DNA of 64,000 nt from Acetobacter suratthaniensis (GTDB lineage: Bacteria > Pseudomonadota > Alphaproteobacteria > Acetobacterales > Acetobacteraceae). How positions within the stretch are numbered: the first letter of the stretch is position 1; each line of letters begins with the position of its first letter. A program made the translations under genes and the position numbers. Below are positions 37,079 to 46,254 of the stretch, piece after piece. Where the stretch lies: assembly GCF_017377745.1 (NCBI RefSeq), contig NZ_JAFVMG010000002.1, positions 62,001 through 126,000 of the forward strand. The letters are read 5' to 3'. The notes beneath the pieces were generated by a model. It searched no databases, had not been told where the DNA came from, and saw nothing but the letters and a program-made list of their open reading frames with translations.

Positions 37079-38185
37079 TCAGGAAACCGGAACCGCAACC
37101 TCGCGTTCTTCGGCTACCTTCTGCCCGGAGAGCAATGCCCCCATATGGCTGAGACGGTCACGGATACTGTCATTGAAACCATGCGTAACCATGTCCATGG
37201 CTACATCAACGGCTGCGGCAAACCCTTCGGCGTCAGTGCCGCCATGAGACTTAACCACCACGCCGTTCAGGCCAACAAACACCGCGCCATTGTAGCGCCG
37301 GGGGTCCAGCCATTCCTTCATCCGCTCCAGACCGGGGCGGACAAGCAGATAACCGATTTTTGCCAGCACGCTGCTCTGGAACACCCGGCGCAGCAGGGTG
37401 GTGGCCATTTTCAGCACACCCTCGCCCGTTTTGAGCGCAACATTGCCGGTAAAGCCGTCCGTCACAACCACATCGGTCGTGCCTGCGGTAATATCATGCC
37501 CTTCCACAAAACCGTGGAACTGGGCAGCCAGCGGGCTTTCGCGCAGCGTTTCCGCAGCAACCCGCAGCTTTTCATCGCCCTTGAGTTCTTCCGAACCGAT
37601 ATTGAGCAGGCCGATGGTCGGAGCCGGGAGACCCAGCACCGACTTGGCAAAGGCTTCACCCATGACCGCGAACTCAACCAGATTGCGCCAGTCGCATACG
37701 ACATTGGCGCCCAGATCGAGCATGACCACGTCACCTTTCACGGTCGGGCTGATAGCCGCCATGGCGGGACGGGAAATACCCGGCAGGGTTTTGATCACGA
37801 TCTTGGCCAGAGCCAGCATGGCCCCGCTGTTGCCAGCGGACACCACGCCCTGAGCACGCCCACTGGCCACGGCATCCATGGACAGACGCATGGAGGACTG
37901 CCGCTGGCGCAGAGCCTGCGTGGGCTTCATGTCCATGGGAATGGACACATCGGTATGCCACACCGTGCACACCGCTGCCGCACGGGGATATTTAGCCAGC
38001 AGCGGTTGCAGTCTGGCCTCATCCCCGATCAGCAGGACGCGCAGATCACGGTGGCGTTCCGCGGCAATGGAAAGCCCGGCAACAACGACCTCGGGAGCCC
38101 CATCGCCTCCCATTCCATCCACCGCAAGGCTGAACGCCCCGGAGGGATCGGAAGGAAAACTGTCTGGAATCTCGGTCTTGTTCAT
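37079..38185 (-). CDS. plsX: Phosphate acyltransferase PlsX
   Basis: PlsX makes acyl-phosphate from acyl-ACP for phospholipid synthesis. The 368 residues have the family start FSLAVDGMGGDGAPEVVVAG, then VSAGNSGAMLALA, LNIGSEELKGDE and VVVTDGFTGNVALKTGEG. It is 80 bases downstream of rpmF and 46 bases upstream of the long form of fabH, so one transcript is likely. Confidence 0.97.
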   Translation of the reverse strand: MNKTEIPDSFPSDPSGAFSLAVDGMGGDGAPEVVVAGLSIAAERHRDLRVLLIGDEARLQPLLAKYPRAAAVCTVWHTDVSIPMDMKPTQALRQRQSSMRLSMDAVASGRAQGVVSAGNSGAMLALAKIVIKTLPGISRPAMAAISPTVKGDVVMLDLGANVVCDWRNLVEFAVMGEAFAKSVLGLPAPTIGLLNIGSEELKGDEKLRVAAETLRESPLAAQFHGFVEGHDITAGTTDVVVTDGFTGNVALKTGEGVLKMATTLLRRVFQSSVLAKIGYLLVRPGLERMKEWLDPRRYNGAVFVGLNGVVVKSHGGTDAEGFAAAVDVAMDMVTHGFNDSIRDRLSHMGALLSGQKVAEEREVAVPVS

Positions 38186-38265
38186 GCCTGCTTCTCTGCC
38201 ATGCCGCAGATGCCTTGCTCCCGTATCCGCACGCCTGAGCGCACGCTCAATACCCGCCTGAAAAA

Positions 38266-38469
38266 TCAGGCGCGCACAGCTACCTTCAGCGCCTTGCCAG
38301 CGGCAACCACTTCACGCCCATCGTAATGGCCGCAATGGCTGCACACATGGTGCGGGCGCTTCAGCTCACCGCAGTTGGAGCATTCAGCAAAAGCCTCGGC
38401 GCTGAGCGCCTGGTGGCTGCGACGCATACCACGACGAGAAGGCGAAGTTTTTCTTTTGGGTACAGCCAT
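38266..38469 (-). CDS. rpmF: 50S ribosomal protein L32
   Basis: A 67-residue protein starting [20 protein letters not shown], the L32 signature. Cysteines in [20 protein letters not shown] (two CxxC pairs) would bind zinc. It lies between the DUF177 gene and plsX, as in most proteobacteria. Confidence 0.98.
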   Translation of the reverse strand: MAVPKRKTSPSRRGMRRSHQALSAEAFAECSNCGELKRPHHVCSHCGHYDGREVVAAGKALKVAVRA

Positions 38470-38643
38470 GAGCCTGAGCCCCTTCCTGCAAAGACAAGTT
38501 AATAAATGCCCGGCTCGCGTTCCTGCGCCCTACCAGACAACACCATTCGGTTCATCACCAGACTGAGCCGGGGCCTCTAGCAGACGGAGGGTTTTTTCGC
38601 AAGTAATGCAAAAAGAAAACCCGCGTCTTTCTTTAACGCCCGC

Positions 38644-39198
38644 TCAGGCTTTTCCACCATTCCAGCGCGACAGCGCCGCAAACGGGTGGGGTCGCTGCTC
38701 GCTCTTATCCAGCGCTACGGGCTCTTCCGCATCGTCCTCATCCCTGACGAGGCCGGGCGGCAGATCAATATCCGGCGCATGGGGATAGGGATCGAGATCA
38801 AGCGCAAACTGCTCAACCACGGCCTCCCCCAGATCAATCTCCTGACCATCATAGGGAATTTCATCCGCCGCATCCATGTCGGGCAGATCAGACTCCACAA
38901 AATGTTCGGCCGGGACGAAACGAACCACAAAAGAGCCTGCAATCATATCCTCAAAAGTTTCAAGACTGACAACGCAGGTCTGCATGAAGCGTGCCGCCAG
39001 CGCTCCCTGAGCCTCCACCACGCCGCGCTTCTGATCACGCAGGTGGTAACGGCAGCGCAGCATATCAATGCGCGGCAACTTGAGCCGGGCCGCAACGGCG
39101 CGGCATTCCGCTTCTGTTGCCTCCACCGTGATTTCCGTGCCGTTCACACCGATTCGGCGCACGGCCAGAGGGCGAGAAAATTCAGGCCTGTCTTTCAT
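38644..39198 (-). CDS. DUF177 (YceD-like) protein
   Basis: A 184-residue protein from the ATG at 39198 (MKDRPEFSRPLAVRRIG). The family features are the N-terminal EFSRPLAVRRIGVNGTEITV, the central TCVVSLETFEDMIAG and EIDLGEAVVEQFALDLDPYP, with a Pro/Asp-rich end. The YceD family lies upstream of rpmF across bacteria and is linked to 23S rRNA accumulation in plants and E. coli. The 174 bases between it and rpmF hold only an imperfect A/T-rich repeat near 38594-38625. Confidence 0.9.
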   Translation of the reverse strand: MKDRPEFSRPLAVRRIGVNGTEITVEATEAECRAVAARLKLPRIDMLRCRYHLRDQKRGVVEAQGALAARFMQTCVVSLETFEDMIAGSFVVRFVPAEHFVESDLPDMDAADEIPYDGQEIDLGEAVVEQFALDLDPYPHAPDIDLPPGLVRDEDDAEEPVALDKSEQRPHPFAALSRWNGGKA

Positions 39199-39472
39199 GG
39201 AAACCTCCACAGGTGGCACAATGGCTCTTTCAAAAGTCGCGTGCCTGCGGGCCACGCCCGCACATGGCACACGGATCGTTCTATCATATCGCCCCGCAAC
39301 AGGGGAGTAATGCCGTGCAGCAAAGGGGAAATACGCTCCAAGCTCCATTCAGGAATTGACGCACCGCAATGGTTCGGGCATCCGAAACAAGAGAAATAAG
39401 CCCGGCCGGAGCAAGCCAGACCCTATGGCTTGAAACCACGGGGGACAGAAACGCAGGGAAAGCCTGAAACGC

Positions 39473-40030
39473 ATGACACTGCCACGCCGCAACCGGATGA
39501 CGCGCCTGCATGGTGCCTGCACAGCCCTTGCGGCGGTTCTGGCGCTTTCGGGCTGCGCGGTTTTCTCCCCCACGCCCATCCCGCGCGGCTCTCTGGTCGA
39601 GGCGGATGATTACAACCAGCTCATTCCCGGCTCCAGCACCCGTGCCGATGCGCTTGATCTGATGGGCACCCCCACCACCAAAGGGGCCTTTGACGACAAT
39701 ACGTGGATTTATATTTCCATGACCACGCGGCTGGTACCCATGGATTATCCAGCCGTGCTCAAGCAGGATGTGGTGGTTCTGAAATTCACCCCGACAGGCA
39801 CCCTGCAAAGCGTACGCGCCCTTGACCGCAAGGATGCGATACATGTGGCCATGGTTTCCAAGATCACCCCGACCCCCGGCACCAAAGTCAATGTTCTCCA
39901 GCAGATTTTGGGCAATGTCGGTCGCTACAACCCCATGCAGAACATGATGGGCTCCGGCTCGGCTGGCGGCATGATGGGTGGCTACAACAACCAGGGCCCC
40001 GGCCACTTCGGCTCTGGCAACTCTCTCTGA
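39473..40030 (+). CDS. bamE: Outer-membrane assembly lipoprotein BamE (SmpA/OmlA family)
   Basis: BamE is an accessory lipoprotein of the BAM complex that inserts outer-membrane proteins. The 185 residues begin with a lipoprotein signal ending LALSGC, so Cys at about residue 28 would be lipidated. The SmpA domain is at about 40-125: LIPGSSTRADALDLMGTPTT, then WIYISMTTR. The C-terminal 40 residues are Gly/Met/Asn-rich (GGMMGGYNNQG), low complexity, and longer than in E. coli. It is divergent from the DUF177 gene with a 274-base gap in which I see no gene. Confidence 0.93.
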   Translation: MTLPRRNRMTRLHGACTALAAVLALSGCAVFSPTPIPRGSLVEADDYNQLIPGSSTRADALDLMGTPTTKGAFDDNTWIYISMTTRLVPMDYPAVLKQDVVVLKFTPTGTLQSVRALDRKDAIHVAMVSKITPTPGTKVNVLQQILGNVGRYNPMQNMMGSGSAGGMMGGYNNQGPGHFGSGNSL

Positions 40031-40034
40031 GCGC

Positions 40035-41363
40035 CTAGCGCGGCAGGGTAATCCTGACGCGCAGCCCACCTTGGGGCGAATCCTCCAGCGTCAGTTCACC
40101 GCCATGGGCGCGCACGATATCGCGTGAGATCGTCAGCCCAAGCCCTGTGCCATTGATCTGACCGCTTTCAAAAGCAGTCAGAACCCGCTCGCGCCGATCC
40201 GGCTCGATACCCGGCCCGTTATCATCCACCAAAAATACTACCCGCTCGGGCGTAACCCGAACTGTCAGGCTGACACACGCCCCATGGCGGCGGGCATTGT
40301 CGATCAGATTGGTCAGAGTTCTACGCATGGCGTCAGGCCGCATGGGCACCACAAGCTCTGGCGAGACTTCCAGCCGCACCTCACGCCCGCCTGCCCGCGC
40401 TGCCGCCGCAACAATTTCTTTCAGGAATGGCCGCAGCGCGACATCTTCGACCTTTTCCATCCCCTCGCCGCGCACGAAGGCGAGATAGGTACCGATCAGG
40501 TTTTCCATCTCCACCACGTCGCCCACCATGTCGTCGATATCCTGCCGCAGATCCTCCGCACGCACGACGCCGGTTTGCGGGAGCATGACCAGAGAAAGCC
40601 GCAGACGGGTCAAAGGAGTACGCAGGTCATGAGAGACCCCGGCCAGAACCCGCGTCCTTTGCGCTACAAAGCGGTGTATGCGTGCCTGCATGCGATTGAA
40701 CGCCACAGCAACCCGACGCACCTCCTGCGCGCCTGTAGGCCGTATCATGCCCACATCACGCCCCAGCCCGAACTGTTCCGCCGCATGGCCAAGCATGCGA
40801 ATAGCCCTGACCTGCCTGCTCATGAACAGGCTGGCCAGCATGAACAACAGCAGCGTACTACCCACAGTCCAAGCAACAAACAGCCAGATCTGCCCCATAT
40901 CCAGCCGCTTGCGCGGGGCGTCCACCATCAACACACCATCAGGCAACTGTATGAAAATACTGACTTTTCTTGGATCGCGATTCCATGAAATATAAAATGG
41001 ATAGGAGATGGACGAGGCCAGATCGCGCACCAGATCATCATCCATCGGCCCCAGCACATGGGTGGAACCAAAGTGATCCAGCTTCATGCCCGGCCGCCAC
41101 TGCTCCCGCAGGTGCAGATGTGACCACGCCTGTGATACAAACCACGCCTTGTCAGCCGGGCTTTTAAGCCGCTCCAGCGCATTGAGCGACAGCACGACCT
41201 CAGAGGCCACGCTGTCCGTCAACCTGCGCGAGACGACCTTGAGAAAATTACCGTAAAACAGCTCAAGCGCGATCCCCTGCGTGGCCAGCAGCGGAAACAG
41301 CACAATCAGCAACGAACGCCCGAGAAACGAACGGGGCAAAAAGCGCCGCAGAATTCTTTCCAT
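40035..41363 (-). CDS. EnvZ-like sensor histidine kinase
   Basis: This inner-membrane sensor kinase has about 442 residues. I prefer the ATG at 41363, which has GGAGG seven bases upstream; an ATG at 41417 is also open. Membrane helices are at about 13-33 and 160-185, framing a periplasmic sensor of about 120 residues. A HAMP domain follows; the phosphorylated His is in GVSHDLRTPLTRL, then NLIDNARRHG, VDDNGPGIEP and GTGLGLTISRDI (N, G1 and G2 boxes). It lies directly after its response regulator. The signal is unknown. Confidence 0.93.
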   Translation of the reverse strand: MERILRRFLPRSFLGRSLLIVLFPLLATQGIALELFYGNFLKVVSRRLTDSVASEVVLSLNALERLKSPADKAWFVSQAWSHLHLREQWRPGMKLDHFGSTHVLGPMDDDLVRDLASSISYPFYISWNRDPRKVSIFIQLPDGVLMVDAPRKRLDMGQIWLFVAWTVGSTLLLFMLASLFMSRQVRAIRMLGHAAEQFGLGRDVGMIRPTGAQEVRRVAVAFNRMQARIHRFVAQRTRVLAGVSHDLRTPLTRLRLSLVMLPQTGVVRAEDLRQDIDDMVGDVVEMENLIGTYLAFVRGEGMEKVEDVALRPFLKEIVAAAARAGGREVRLEVSPELVVPMRPDAMRRTLTNLIDNARRHGACVSLTVRVTPERVVFLVDDNGPGIEPDRRERVLTAFESGQINGTGLGLTISRDIVRAHGGELTLEDSPQGGLRVRITLPR

Positions 41364-41422
41364 CCTGCGTCCTCCCTGCTCCACCATAAACTGCCACAGA
41401 CGCGCTCCCCGGCCCATCGCGC

Positions 41423-42154
41423 CTACAGGCCCGGCTTCAGGACATAACCGCGCCCTCTGACCGTTTGCAGGAAGCGCGGCTCCCTCGGGTCTGTTTCAAT
41501 ACAACGGCGCAAGCGCGTAACCTGCACATCCACTGCGCGCTCGCCTATTTCCAGCATATCCAGTGCCGTAGCAATTTCCTCGCGCGAGAAGATTTCGCCC
41601 GGCCTGCGCGAGAGCACGGCCAGTAGCGCAGCCTCGCCCCCGGTCAGGTGAATATTGCCATCTGGCCCCTGCAAAAGCAGGCGCTCCAGATCAAACTCCT
41701 TATCGCCAAGACGCACGATGCGTGGCGTGCCCGGTGTTGGCGCGGGCTGGTGTCGCCGCAGATGCGCCTTGAGCCTGAGCAGCAGTTCCCGTGGCTCGAA
41801 CGGTTTGGCAAGATAATCATCCGCCCCGGCTTCCAGCCCTGTAATCCGGTCTTCCGGTTCGCCTCGGGCGGTCAGCAGGATAATGGGCATGTCCAGACCA
41901 TCCGCCCGCAGGGTGCGGGTAAAGTCCAGCCCGTCCTGTCCGGGCATGTTCACGTCCAGCACAATGGCATCCGGCTGGATACCATTGAGCGTCTGCCGCG
42001 CTTCCTCCGCATGAGCCGCAACGCTGATACGAAACCCATTTTCAAATAGATAGCGATGCAAAAGGCGACGCAGCCTCGGGTCATCATCCACCACCAGAAC
42101 ATGCGATACGGCTTCTTCTTCCACCGGCTGTACTCCTGTCGCCTTAACCGCCAT
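41423..42154 (-). CDS. OmpR-family response regulator
   Basis: This is a 243-residue regulator: receiver domain about 17-130 with VLVVDDDPRLRRLLHRYLFE, the phosphorylated Asp in IVLDVNMPGQDGLD, and a C-terminal winged helix ending VQVTRLRRCIETDPREPRFL and TVRGRGYVL. It overlaps the marR gene by 11 bases and precedes the sensor kinase. MarR plus OmpR pairs of this kind (PetP-PetR) are known from Rhodobacter; equivalence is inference. Confidence 0.94.
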   Translation of the reverse strand: MAVKATGVQPVEEEAVSHVLVVDDDPRLRRLLHRYLFENGFRISVAAHAEEARQTLNGIQPDAIVLDVNMPGQDGLDFTRTLRADGLDMPIILLTARGEPEDRITGLEAGADDYLAKPFEPRELLLRLKAHLRRHQPAPTPGTPRIVRLGDKEFDLERLLLQGPDGNIHLTGGEAALLAVLSRRPGEIFSREEIATALDMLEIGERAVDVQVTRLRRCIETDPREPRFLQTVRGRGYVLKPGL

Positions 42155-42671
42155 GCTGGCGCCCGGCCTCTACCTTGCCTTCATTCGCCAGAACGCTCCG
42201 GCTATGTTCGGACAGCATGCCAAGCATAACCCGCCCAAATCCTTCCACCGCAGCGCCCCCCGCCTCTCGGTAGGCCTCCATAAGCCGCTGACGCACCACG
42301 GCAAACAGCCGGGCTTCGGCATCCTGCCCGGCGGCTGTCAGAAACAGCAGGCGCTGGCGTCTGTCTTCCCTGCCCCGCCGAATTTCCAGATACGCACGCT
42401 CTTCCAGCTCGTGCAGGGTGCGGCCAAGGCTTTGCTTGGTCACACCCAGAATATCCTGCACCCGACTGACCGGCATGCCGGGGCTGAAGGCCAGAACCTG
42501 CATGACACGATACTGTGCACGACCCAAGCCGTCTTCCTCCAGCATAGAGGCCACGGCTTCGGCCATGTCTCTTTGCGCCAGAAACATCAGGGCTTGTGCA
42601 AACCGCAACCGCTCTTCGCGCAGGAAGAGCAGGTCCGCACCCGCAGCGGCACGCGAAGGCAAGGCCGCCAT
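42144..42671 (-). CDS. MarR family transcriptional regulator
   Basis: A 175-residue protein with a MarR winged helix: GLGRAQYRVMQVLAFSPGMP, VSRVQDILGVTKQSLGRTLH and LEERAYLEIRRGREDRRQRL (about 50-115). N- and C-terminal helices would form the dimer. It lies 14 bases after coq9 and overlaps the response regulator gene, so the three regulators are probably co-transcribed with coq9 and def. It resembles PetP of Rhodobacter in gene context. Confidence 0.92.
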   Translation of the reverse strand: MAALPSRAAAGADLLFLREERLRFAQALMFLAQRDMAEAVASMLEEDGLGRAQYRVMQVLAFSPGMPVSRVQDILGVTKQSLGRTLHELEERAYLEIRRGREDRRQRLLFLTAAGQDAEARLFAVVRQRLMEAYREAGGAAVEGFGRVMLGMLSEHSRSVLANEGKVEAGRQHGG

Positions 42672-42685
42672 GTGCGCGGGGCCGC

Positions 42686-43354
42686 CTAGGCCGCCGCCTG
42701 TGGCCGGGCAAACCCGATCAGAGCCATGACACGCTCACGCGCCTTCCCCAGCCGCTGCACACAGGCCAGACGCCTGTCCACAAACGCCGCCAGCGCAGCC
42801 TCATCCGACGCACCTGCCAGCCAGAACAAAAAACTGGCTCCATATACCTGCGCCAGGGTCAGCCGCTTGGTCAGGTAGGTGGCTCCCGATGACTCATCCC
42901 GCGCAGCCATCCAGATTGCATTGACCGTACGCATCCACCCGCGCCGAAATGCCGCCTGCCCCCCCCCGACAAGCTGCGCCGATACACCACGGGCTGCCGC
43001 GCGCCGCACCGCTTCATCCATGGGCAGGCGGCAAAGCAGCGCTTCGCGCACACGCAGGCTCAGCCGCGGCTCAGATGTCTCCTGCATACGGGCCAGCATG
43101 TCGCGGTCGCATAGGTCTGACCACGCTTCCACCAGTTCCATCTCTCCGCCGGGGAACAGCAGTTCCGCTTCGCTGCCCGCTACATCCCGCAGGACAGACA
43201 CCCCCCAGCCCCGCTCACCCGCCACAGCGGCCAGCGCACGCAGGGCAGAATCCCGCTCAGAATGACGGGGCATAGCCTGCGGCATAACGCCAGTCGCCAG
43301 CGCCGTAGCCGCCAGTGAAACCGCCTGCTTCAGATTATCTGGCCGCATGCTCAT
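42686..43354 (-). CDS. COQ9 family ubiquinone biosynthesis protein
   Basis: A 222-residue protein. COQ9 binds lipid and supports the COQ7 hydroxylase step in ubiquinone synthesis in mitochondria; alphaproteobacteria have the homologue. The N-terminal half resembles a TetR-type helix bundle (ALRALAAVAGERGWGVSVLR), and the C-terminal family segment is WMRTVNAIWMAARDESSGAT, then DYLTKR-like TYLTKRLTLAQVYGASFLFWL. Its start overlaps the def stop by four bases. Confidence 0.87.
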   Translation of the reverse strand: MSMRPDNLKQAVSLAATALATGVMPQAMPRHSERDSALRALAAVAGERGWGVSVLRDVAGSEAELLFPGGEMELVEAWSDLCDRDMLARMQETSEPRLSLRVREALLCRLPMDEAVRRAAARGVSAQLVGGGQAAFRRGWMRTVNAIWMAARDESSGATYLTKRLTLAQVYGASFLFWLAGASDEAALAAFVDRRLACVQRLGKARERVMALIGFARPQAAA

Positions 43355-43881
43355 GCTTTTCCCCCATACCGCGCCATTTCGACATCAAAGCCCATACGGC
43401 TCATATCCGTCATGCGCATGGGATAGAGGATTCCATCAAGATGATCCATTTCATGCTGCATGACATGCGCACGAAAACCGGTCGCAACCCCTTCAATCTG
43501 CTGTCCGTTTTCATCCAGCCCCCGATAACGCACCGCCCTGTAACGCGGCACCTCGCCCCGTAGTCCCGGCAGGGACAGACAGCCTTCCATACGCAGCAGC
43601 GTTTCCTCGCCCAGCGGTTCCAGTTCGGGGTTGATGATCACCTGCACCGGCAGGGCCGGATCATCCGGGCCTTCGCTACGGGTTGGCGGCACGGAATACA
43701 GAAAAAGCCTGCGTGAGACATGCACCTGCGGCGCCGCCAGCCCCACGCCCCCGCTCTGCTCCAGTGTTTCGCGCATATCGCTGATCAGACGGCGGATTTC
43801 AGGAGCCTGCACATCGTCAACCGTCTGCGCCTCAGCCAGCAAAACAGGGTGGCCCATACGGGCTATCGCAAGAACTGCCAT
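43351..43881 (-). CDS. def: Peptide deformylase
   Basis: Def removes formyl from N-terminal Met of new proteins. From the ATG at 43881 (MAVLAIARMGHPVLLAEA) it has 176 residues. The three active-site motifs are GGVGLAAPQV, EGCLSLPG and QHEMDHLDG (metal ligands Cys, His, His). In E. coli def lies with fmt; here it precedes coq9. It is divergent from rpsU. Confidence 0.96.
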   Translation of the reverse strand: MAVLAIARMGHPVLLAEAQTVDDVQAPEIRRLISDMRETLEQSGGVGLAAPQVHVSRRLFLYSVPPTRSEGPDDPALPVQVIINPELEPLGEETLLRMEGCLSLPGLRGEVPRYRAVRYRGLDENGQQIEGVATGFRAHVMQHEMDHLDGILYPMRMTDMSRMGFDVEMARYGGKA

Positions 43882-43932
43882 CGCTTTTATTGTTCCTTCA
43901 TGCGTCAGGCGGCATTTTTTTTGCTTAAAACA

Positions 43933-43955
43933 CGTTTCCGTGCCCACCGGAAACG
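43933..43955. other. Perfect 8-bp stem-loop between def and rpsU
   Basis: CGTTTCCG and CGGAAACG flank TGCCCAC. It lies 52 bases upstream of def and just upstream of the candidate rpsU promoter, so it could be an operator or a def leader hairpin. Confidence 0.45.
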
Positions 43956-43965
43956 CAAGAACAAA

Positions 43966-43995
43966 TTGTATCTTCCATTCAAACAGTGTTATAGA
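43966..43995 (+). promoter_or_regulatory. Candidate promoter of rpsU
   Basis: TTGTAT (43966-43971) and TATAGA (43990-43995) are 18 bases apart, about 110 bases upstream of the rpsU start. Predicted by eye. Confidence 0.4.
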
Positions 43996-44105
43996 ACCCG
44001 CCAACAGGGGAATCGGTTCGCCCTCGTGGCGAGGCGGTGCCTATTCCAATTTGGCTTCCAAAAAGCCGGGCGACCGGATTTTTCTGAACAGGGGTTAGTG
44101 ACCAA

Positions 44106-44309
44106 GTGCACGTTCTCGTCCGTGACAACAATGTCGATCAGGCTCTTAAAGCGCTCAAGAAAAAAATGCAGCGCGAAGGCATTTTCCGTGAAATGAAACT
44201 CCGTCGGCATTACGAAAAGCCGTCTGAGCGCAAAGCGCGTGAAGGTGCGGAAGCCGTACGTCGCGCCCGCAAGATGGAACGCAAGCGCCTGGAACGCGAA
44301 GGCTTCTAA
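44106..44309 (+). CDS. rpsU: 30S ribosomal protein S21
   Basis: A 67-residue basic protein starting at a GTG (44106): [20 protein letters not shown], then [21 protein letters not shown]21 helps mRNA recruitment on the small subunit. It is monocistronic here, between the divergent def and a strong terminator. Confidence 0.97.
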   Translation: MHVLVRDNNVDQALKALKKKMQREGIFREMKLRRHYEKPSERKAREGAEAVRRARKMERKRLEREGF

Positions 44310-44332
44310 GCCTTCCGCCCTATCAGGACGCG

Positions 44333-44368
44333 AAAAAAGGTCGATCCCGCTCGGATCGGCCTTTTTTT
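44333..44368 (+). terminator. Terminator of rpsU
   Basis: AAAAAAGGTCGATCC pairs with GGATCGGCCTTTTTTT around CGCTC, with a T-run of seven. It begins 24 bases after the rpsU stop. Confidence 0.9.
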
Positions 44369-44402
44369 ATGCCTACCTCCTGCCCCACGCTACAGGGCAG
44401 GC

Positions 44403-44437
44403 ATAAAAAAAGGGCGCCCAACCGGAGCGCCCCTTTT
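44403..44437 (-). terminator. Terminator of leuB
   Basis: On the minus strand AGGGGCGCT and GGGCGCCCT form a hairpin around CCGGTT followed by TTTTTTT. It lies about 50 bases after the leuB stop. Confidence 0.85.
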
Positions 44438-44484
44438 CTGCCGCCCTGCCCTTTCGCAAAAAACGAAAGAGCAGGATCAGTTTT

Positions 44485-45606
44485 TTATTTCTGCAGTTTG
44501 TCCAGTTCGCGCACAATGGCCTCGCCCATAACAGCCGTGCCAACGCGCGCCATGCCTTCAGACATGATATCCGCCGTGCGCAGGCCGCTGGCCAGCACAT
44601 TGGCAACCGCCTGCTCGATCAGGTCTGCCTCGGCCTGCATATCCAGCGAGTAACGCAGCAGCATGGCCAGAGACAGGATCTGTGCAATCGGGTTGGCAAC
44701 ACCCTGCCCTGCAATATCAGGCGCGCTACCATGAATCGGCTCGTACAGCGCCGGGCGCTTGCCATTGTCCTGCACCGCACCCAGCGTTGCGGAAGGCAGC
44801 ATGCCAAGGCTACCAGTCAGCATGGAGGCCAGATCGGACAGCAGATCCCCGAACAGGTTGCCGGTCACCAGCACGTCGAACTGGCGCGGGTTGCGGACGA
44901 GCTGCATGGCGCAATTATCCGCCAGCATATGGCTCAGTTCCACATCCTTGAACTCACGCCCATGCACATCGGTGACAACTTCCTTCCACAGAAGCCCACT
45001 TTCCATGACATTGCACTTCTCGACCGAGCAGACCCGGTTGGAACGCTTGCGGGCCAGATCGAAGGCCACGCGCGCCACGCGCTCGATTTCACCCGTGGTA
45101 TACACCTCGGTGTTGATACCGCGGCGGCTGCCATCGGCCAGCGTTTCGATGCCGCGCGGTTCGCCGAAATAGATGCCACCGACAGTCTCACGCACGATCA
45201 TGATATCGAGGCCACGCACCACTTCGGGACGCAGCGTGCTGGCATCCACCAGCGCATCGAACACCTTGGCAGGGCGCAGGTTGGCAAACAGCCCCAGTTC
45301 CTGACGCAGCTTGAGAATGGCAATTTCAGGCCGCTTGTCAAAACCGACATGCGTCCATTTCGGGTCACCAACGGAGCCGAACAGCACCGCATCGGACGCC
45401 CAGGCTTTTTCAATCACCTCGTCACGGATCGGCACGCCATATTCAGCCAGAGAGGCACCGCCCACCAGATCATAGGTCAGGTCAAACGTAACGCCGCGGT
45501 TCTTTTCCAGCCAGGCAAGAACCCGGTTCGCTTCCTGCATGATCTCGGGGCCGACACCATCGCCCGGCAGGACAAGAAGTTTAATGGGGGTCTTCTGCTC
45601 GCTCAT
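44485..45606 (-). CDS. leuB: 3-isopropylmalate dehydrogenase
   Basis: LeuB carries out the oxidative decarboxylation step of leucine synthesis. The 373 residues contain KLLVLPGDGVGPEIMQEANR, the substrate-binding MIVRETVGGIYFGEPRG, NLFGDLLSDLASML with catalytic Asp residues, and EPIHGSAPDIAGQGVANPIA. It is the last gene of leuCDB, 24 bases after leuD, and ends at a terminator. leuA is not in the window. Confidence 0.98.
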   Translation of the reverse strand: MSEQKTPIKLLVLPGDGVGPEIMQEANRVLAWLEKNRGVTFDLTYDLVGGASLAEYGVPIRDEVIEKAWASDAVLFGSVGDPKWTHVGFDKRPEIAILKLRQELGLFANLRPAKVFDALVDASTLRPEVVRGLDIMIVRETVGGIYFGEPRGIETLADGSRRGINTEVYTTGEIERVARVAFDLARKRSNRVCSVEKCNVMESGLLWKEVVTDVHGREFKDVELSHMLADNCAMQLVRNPRQFDVLVTGNLFGDLLSDLASMLTGSLGMLPSATLGAVQDNGKRPALYEPIHGSAPDIAGQGVANPIAQILSLAMLLRYSLDMQAEADLIEQAVANVLASGLRTADIMSEGMARVGTAVMGEAIVRELDKLQK

Positions 45607-45630
45607 GACGCGCTCCGAAAAAAGAAAAAA

Positions 45631-46254
45631 TCAGTCGATATGAATGGAAGGCATCCAGGGCTTTTCCTGATGCTCACGATTTTCATAGCGGGTGATGCCC
45701 TGCTCATGCTTGAGGGTCTGGCCAATATCGTCCAGCCCCTCAAGCAGCAGGTGCTTGCGGAAAGGATCGATTTCAAACGGCACTTCCTCACCATCGGGGC
45801 GGATCACCACCTGCCGGGCCAGATCGACCGTCAGGCGGGCATTCTCACCCATGGAGGCATCATCCATCAGGCGCTCACAGATCGCACGCGGCAGGTTGAT
45901 GGGCAGAATGCCGTTTTTGAAGCAGTTGTTGAAAAAGATATCGGCAAAAGACGGTGCAATCACGCACCGTATGCCAAAATCCAGCAGAGCCCAAGGCGCA
46001 TGCTCGCGGGACGAGCCACACCCAAGGTTGTCGAAGGTAATCAGGATTTGCGCTTTACGCCACGGCTCGCGGTTGAGAACGAAGTCAGGATTTTCCGCCC
46101 CATCCTCGCGGTAGCGCATGGCGTCGAAAGCATGCCGCCCAAGCCCCGTACGCTGCGTGGTTTTAAGAAAGCGCGCCGGAATGATCTTGTCCGTATCGAT
46201 ATTGGCTTCCGGCAGGGCGGCCGCAATGGCGGACAGTGTGGTAAATTTTTCCAT
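45631..46254 (-). CDS. leuD: 3-isopropylmalate dehydratase small subunit
   Basis: LeuD pairs with LeuC. From the ATG at 46254 ([20 protein letters not shown]) it has 207 residues. The swivel-domain signature is [15 protein letters not shown], then [20 protein letters not shown] and [16 protein letters not shown]. Its start shares one base with the leuC stop (TGATG). Confidence 0.97.
   Translation of the reverse strand: MEKFTTLSAIAAALPEANIDTDKIIPARFLKTTQRTGLGRHAFDAMRYREDGAENPDFVLNREPWRKAQILITFDNLGCGSSREHAPWALLDFGIRCVIAPSFADIFFNNCFKNGILPINLPRAICERLMDDASMGENARLTVDLARQVVIRPDGEEVPFEIDPFRKHLLLEGLDDIGQTLKHEQGITRYENREHQEKPWMPSIHID

Noticed and set aside
38590-38630. A/T-rich imperfect inverted repeat (GGGTTTT / AAAACCC) between the DUF177 gene and rpmF as a terminator
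   Set aside because: Pairing is broken and no T-run follows; rpmF is expected to be co-transcribed.
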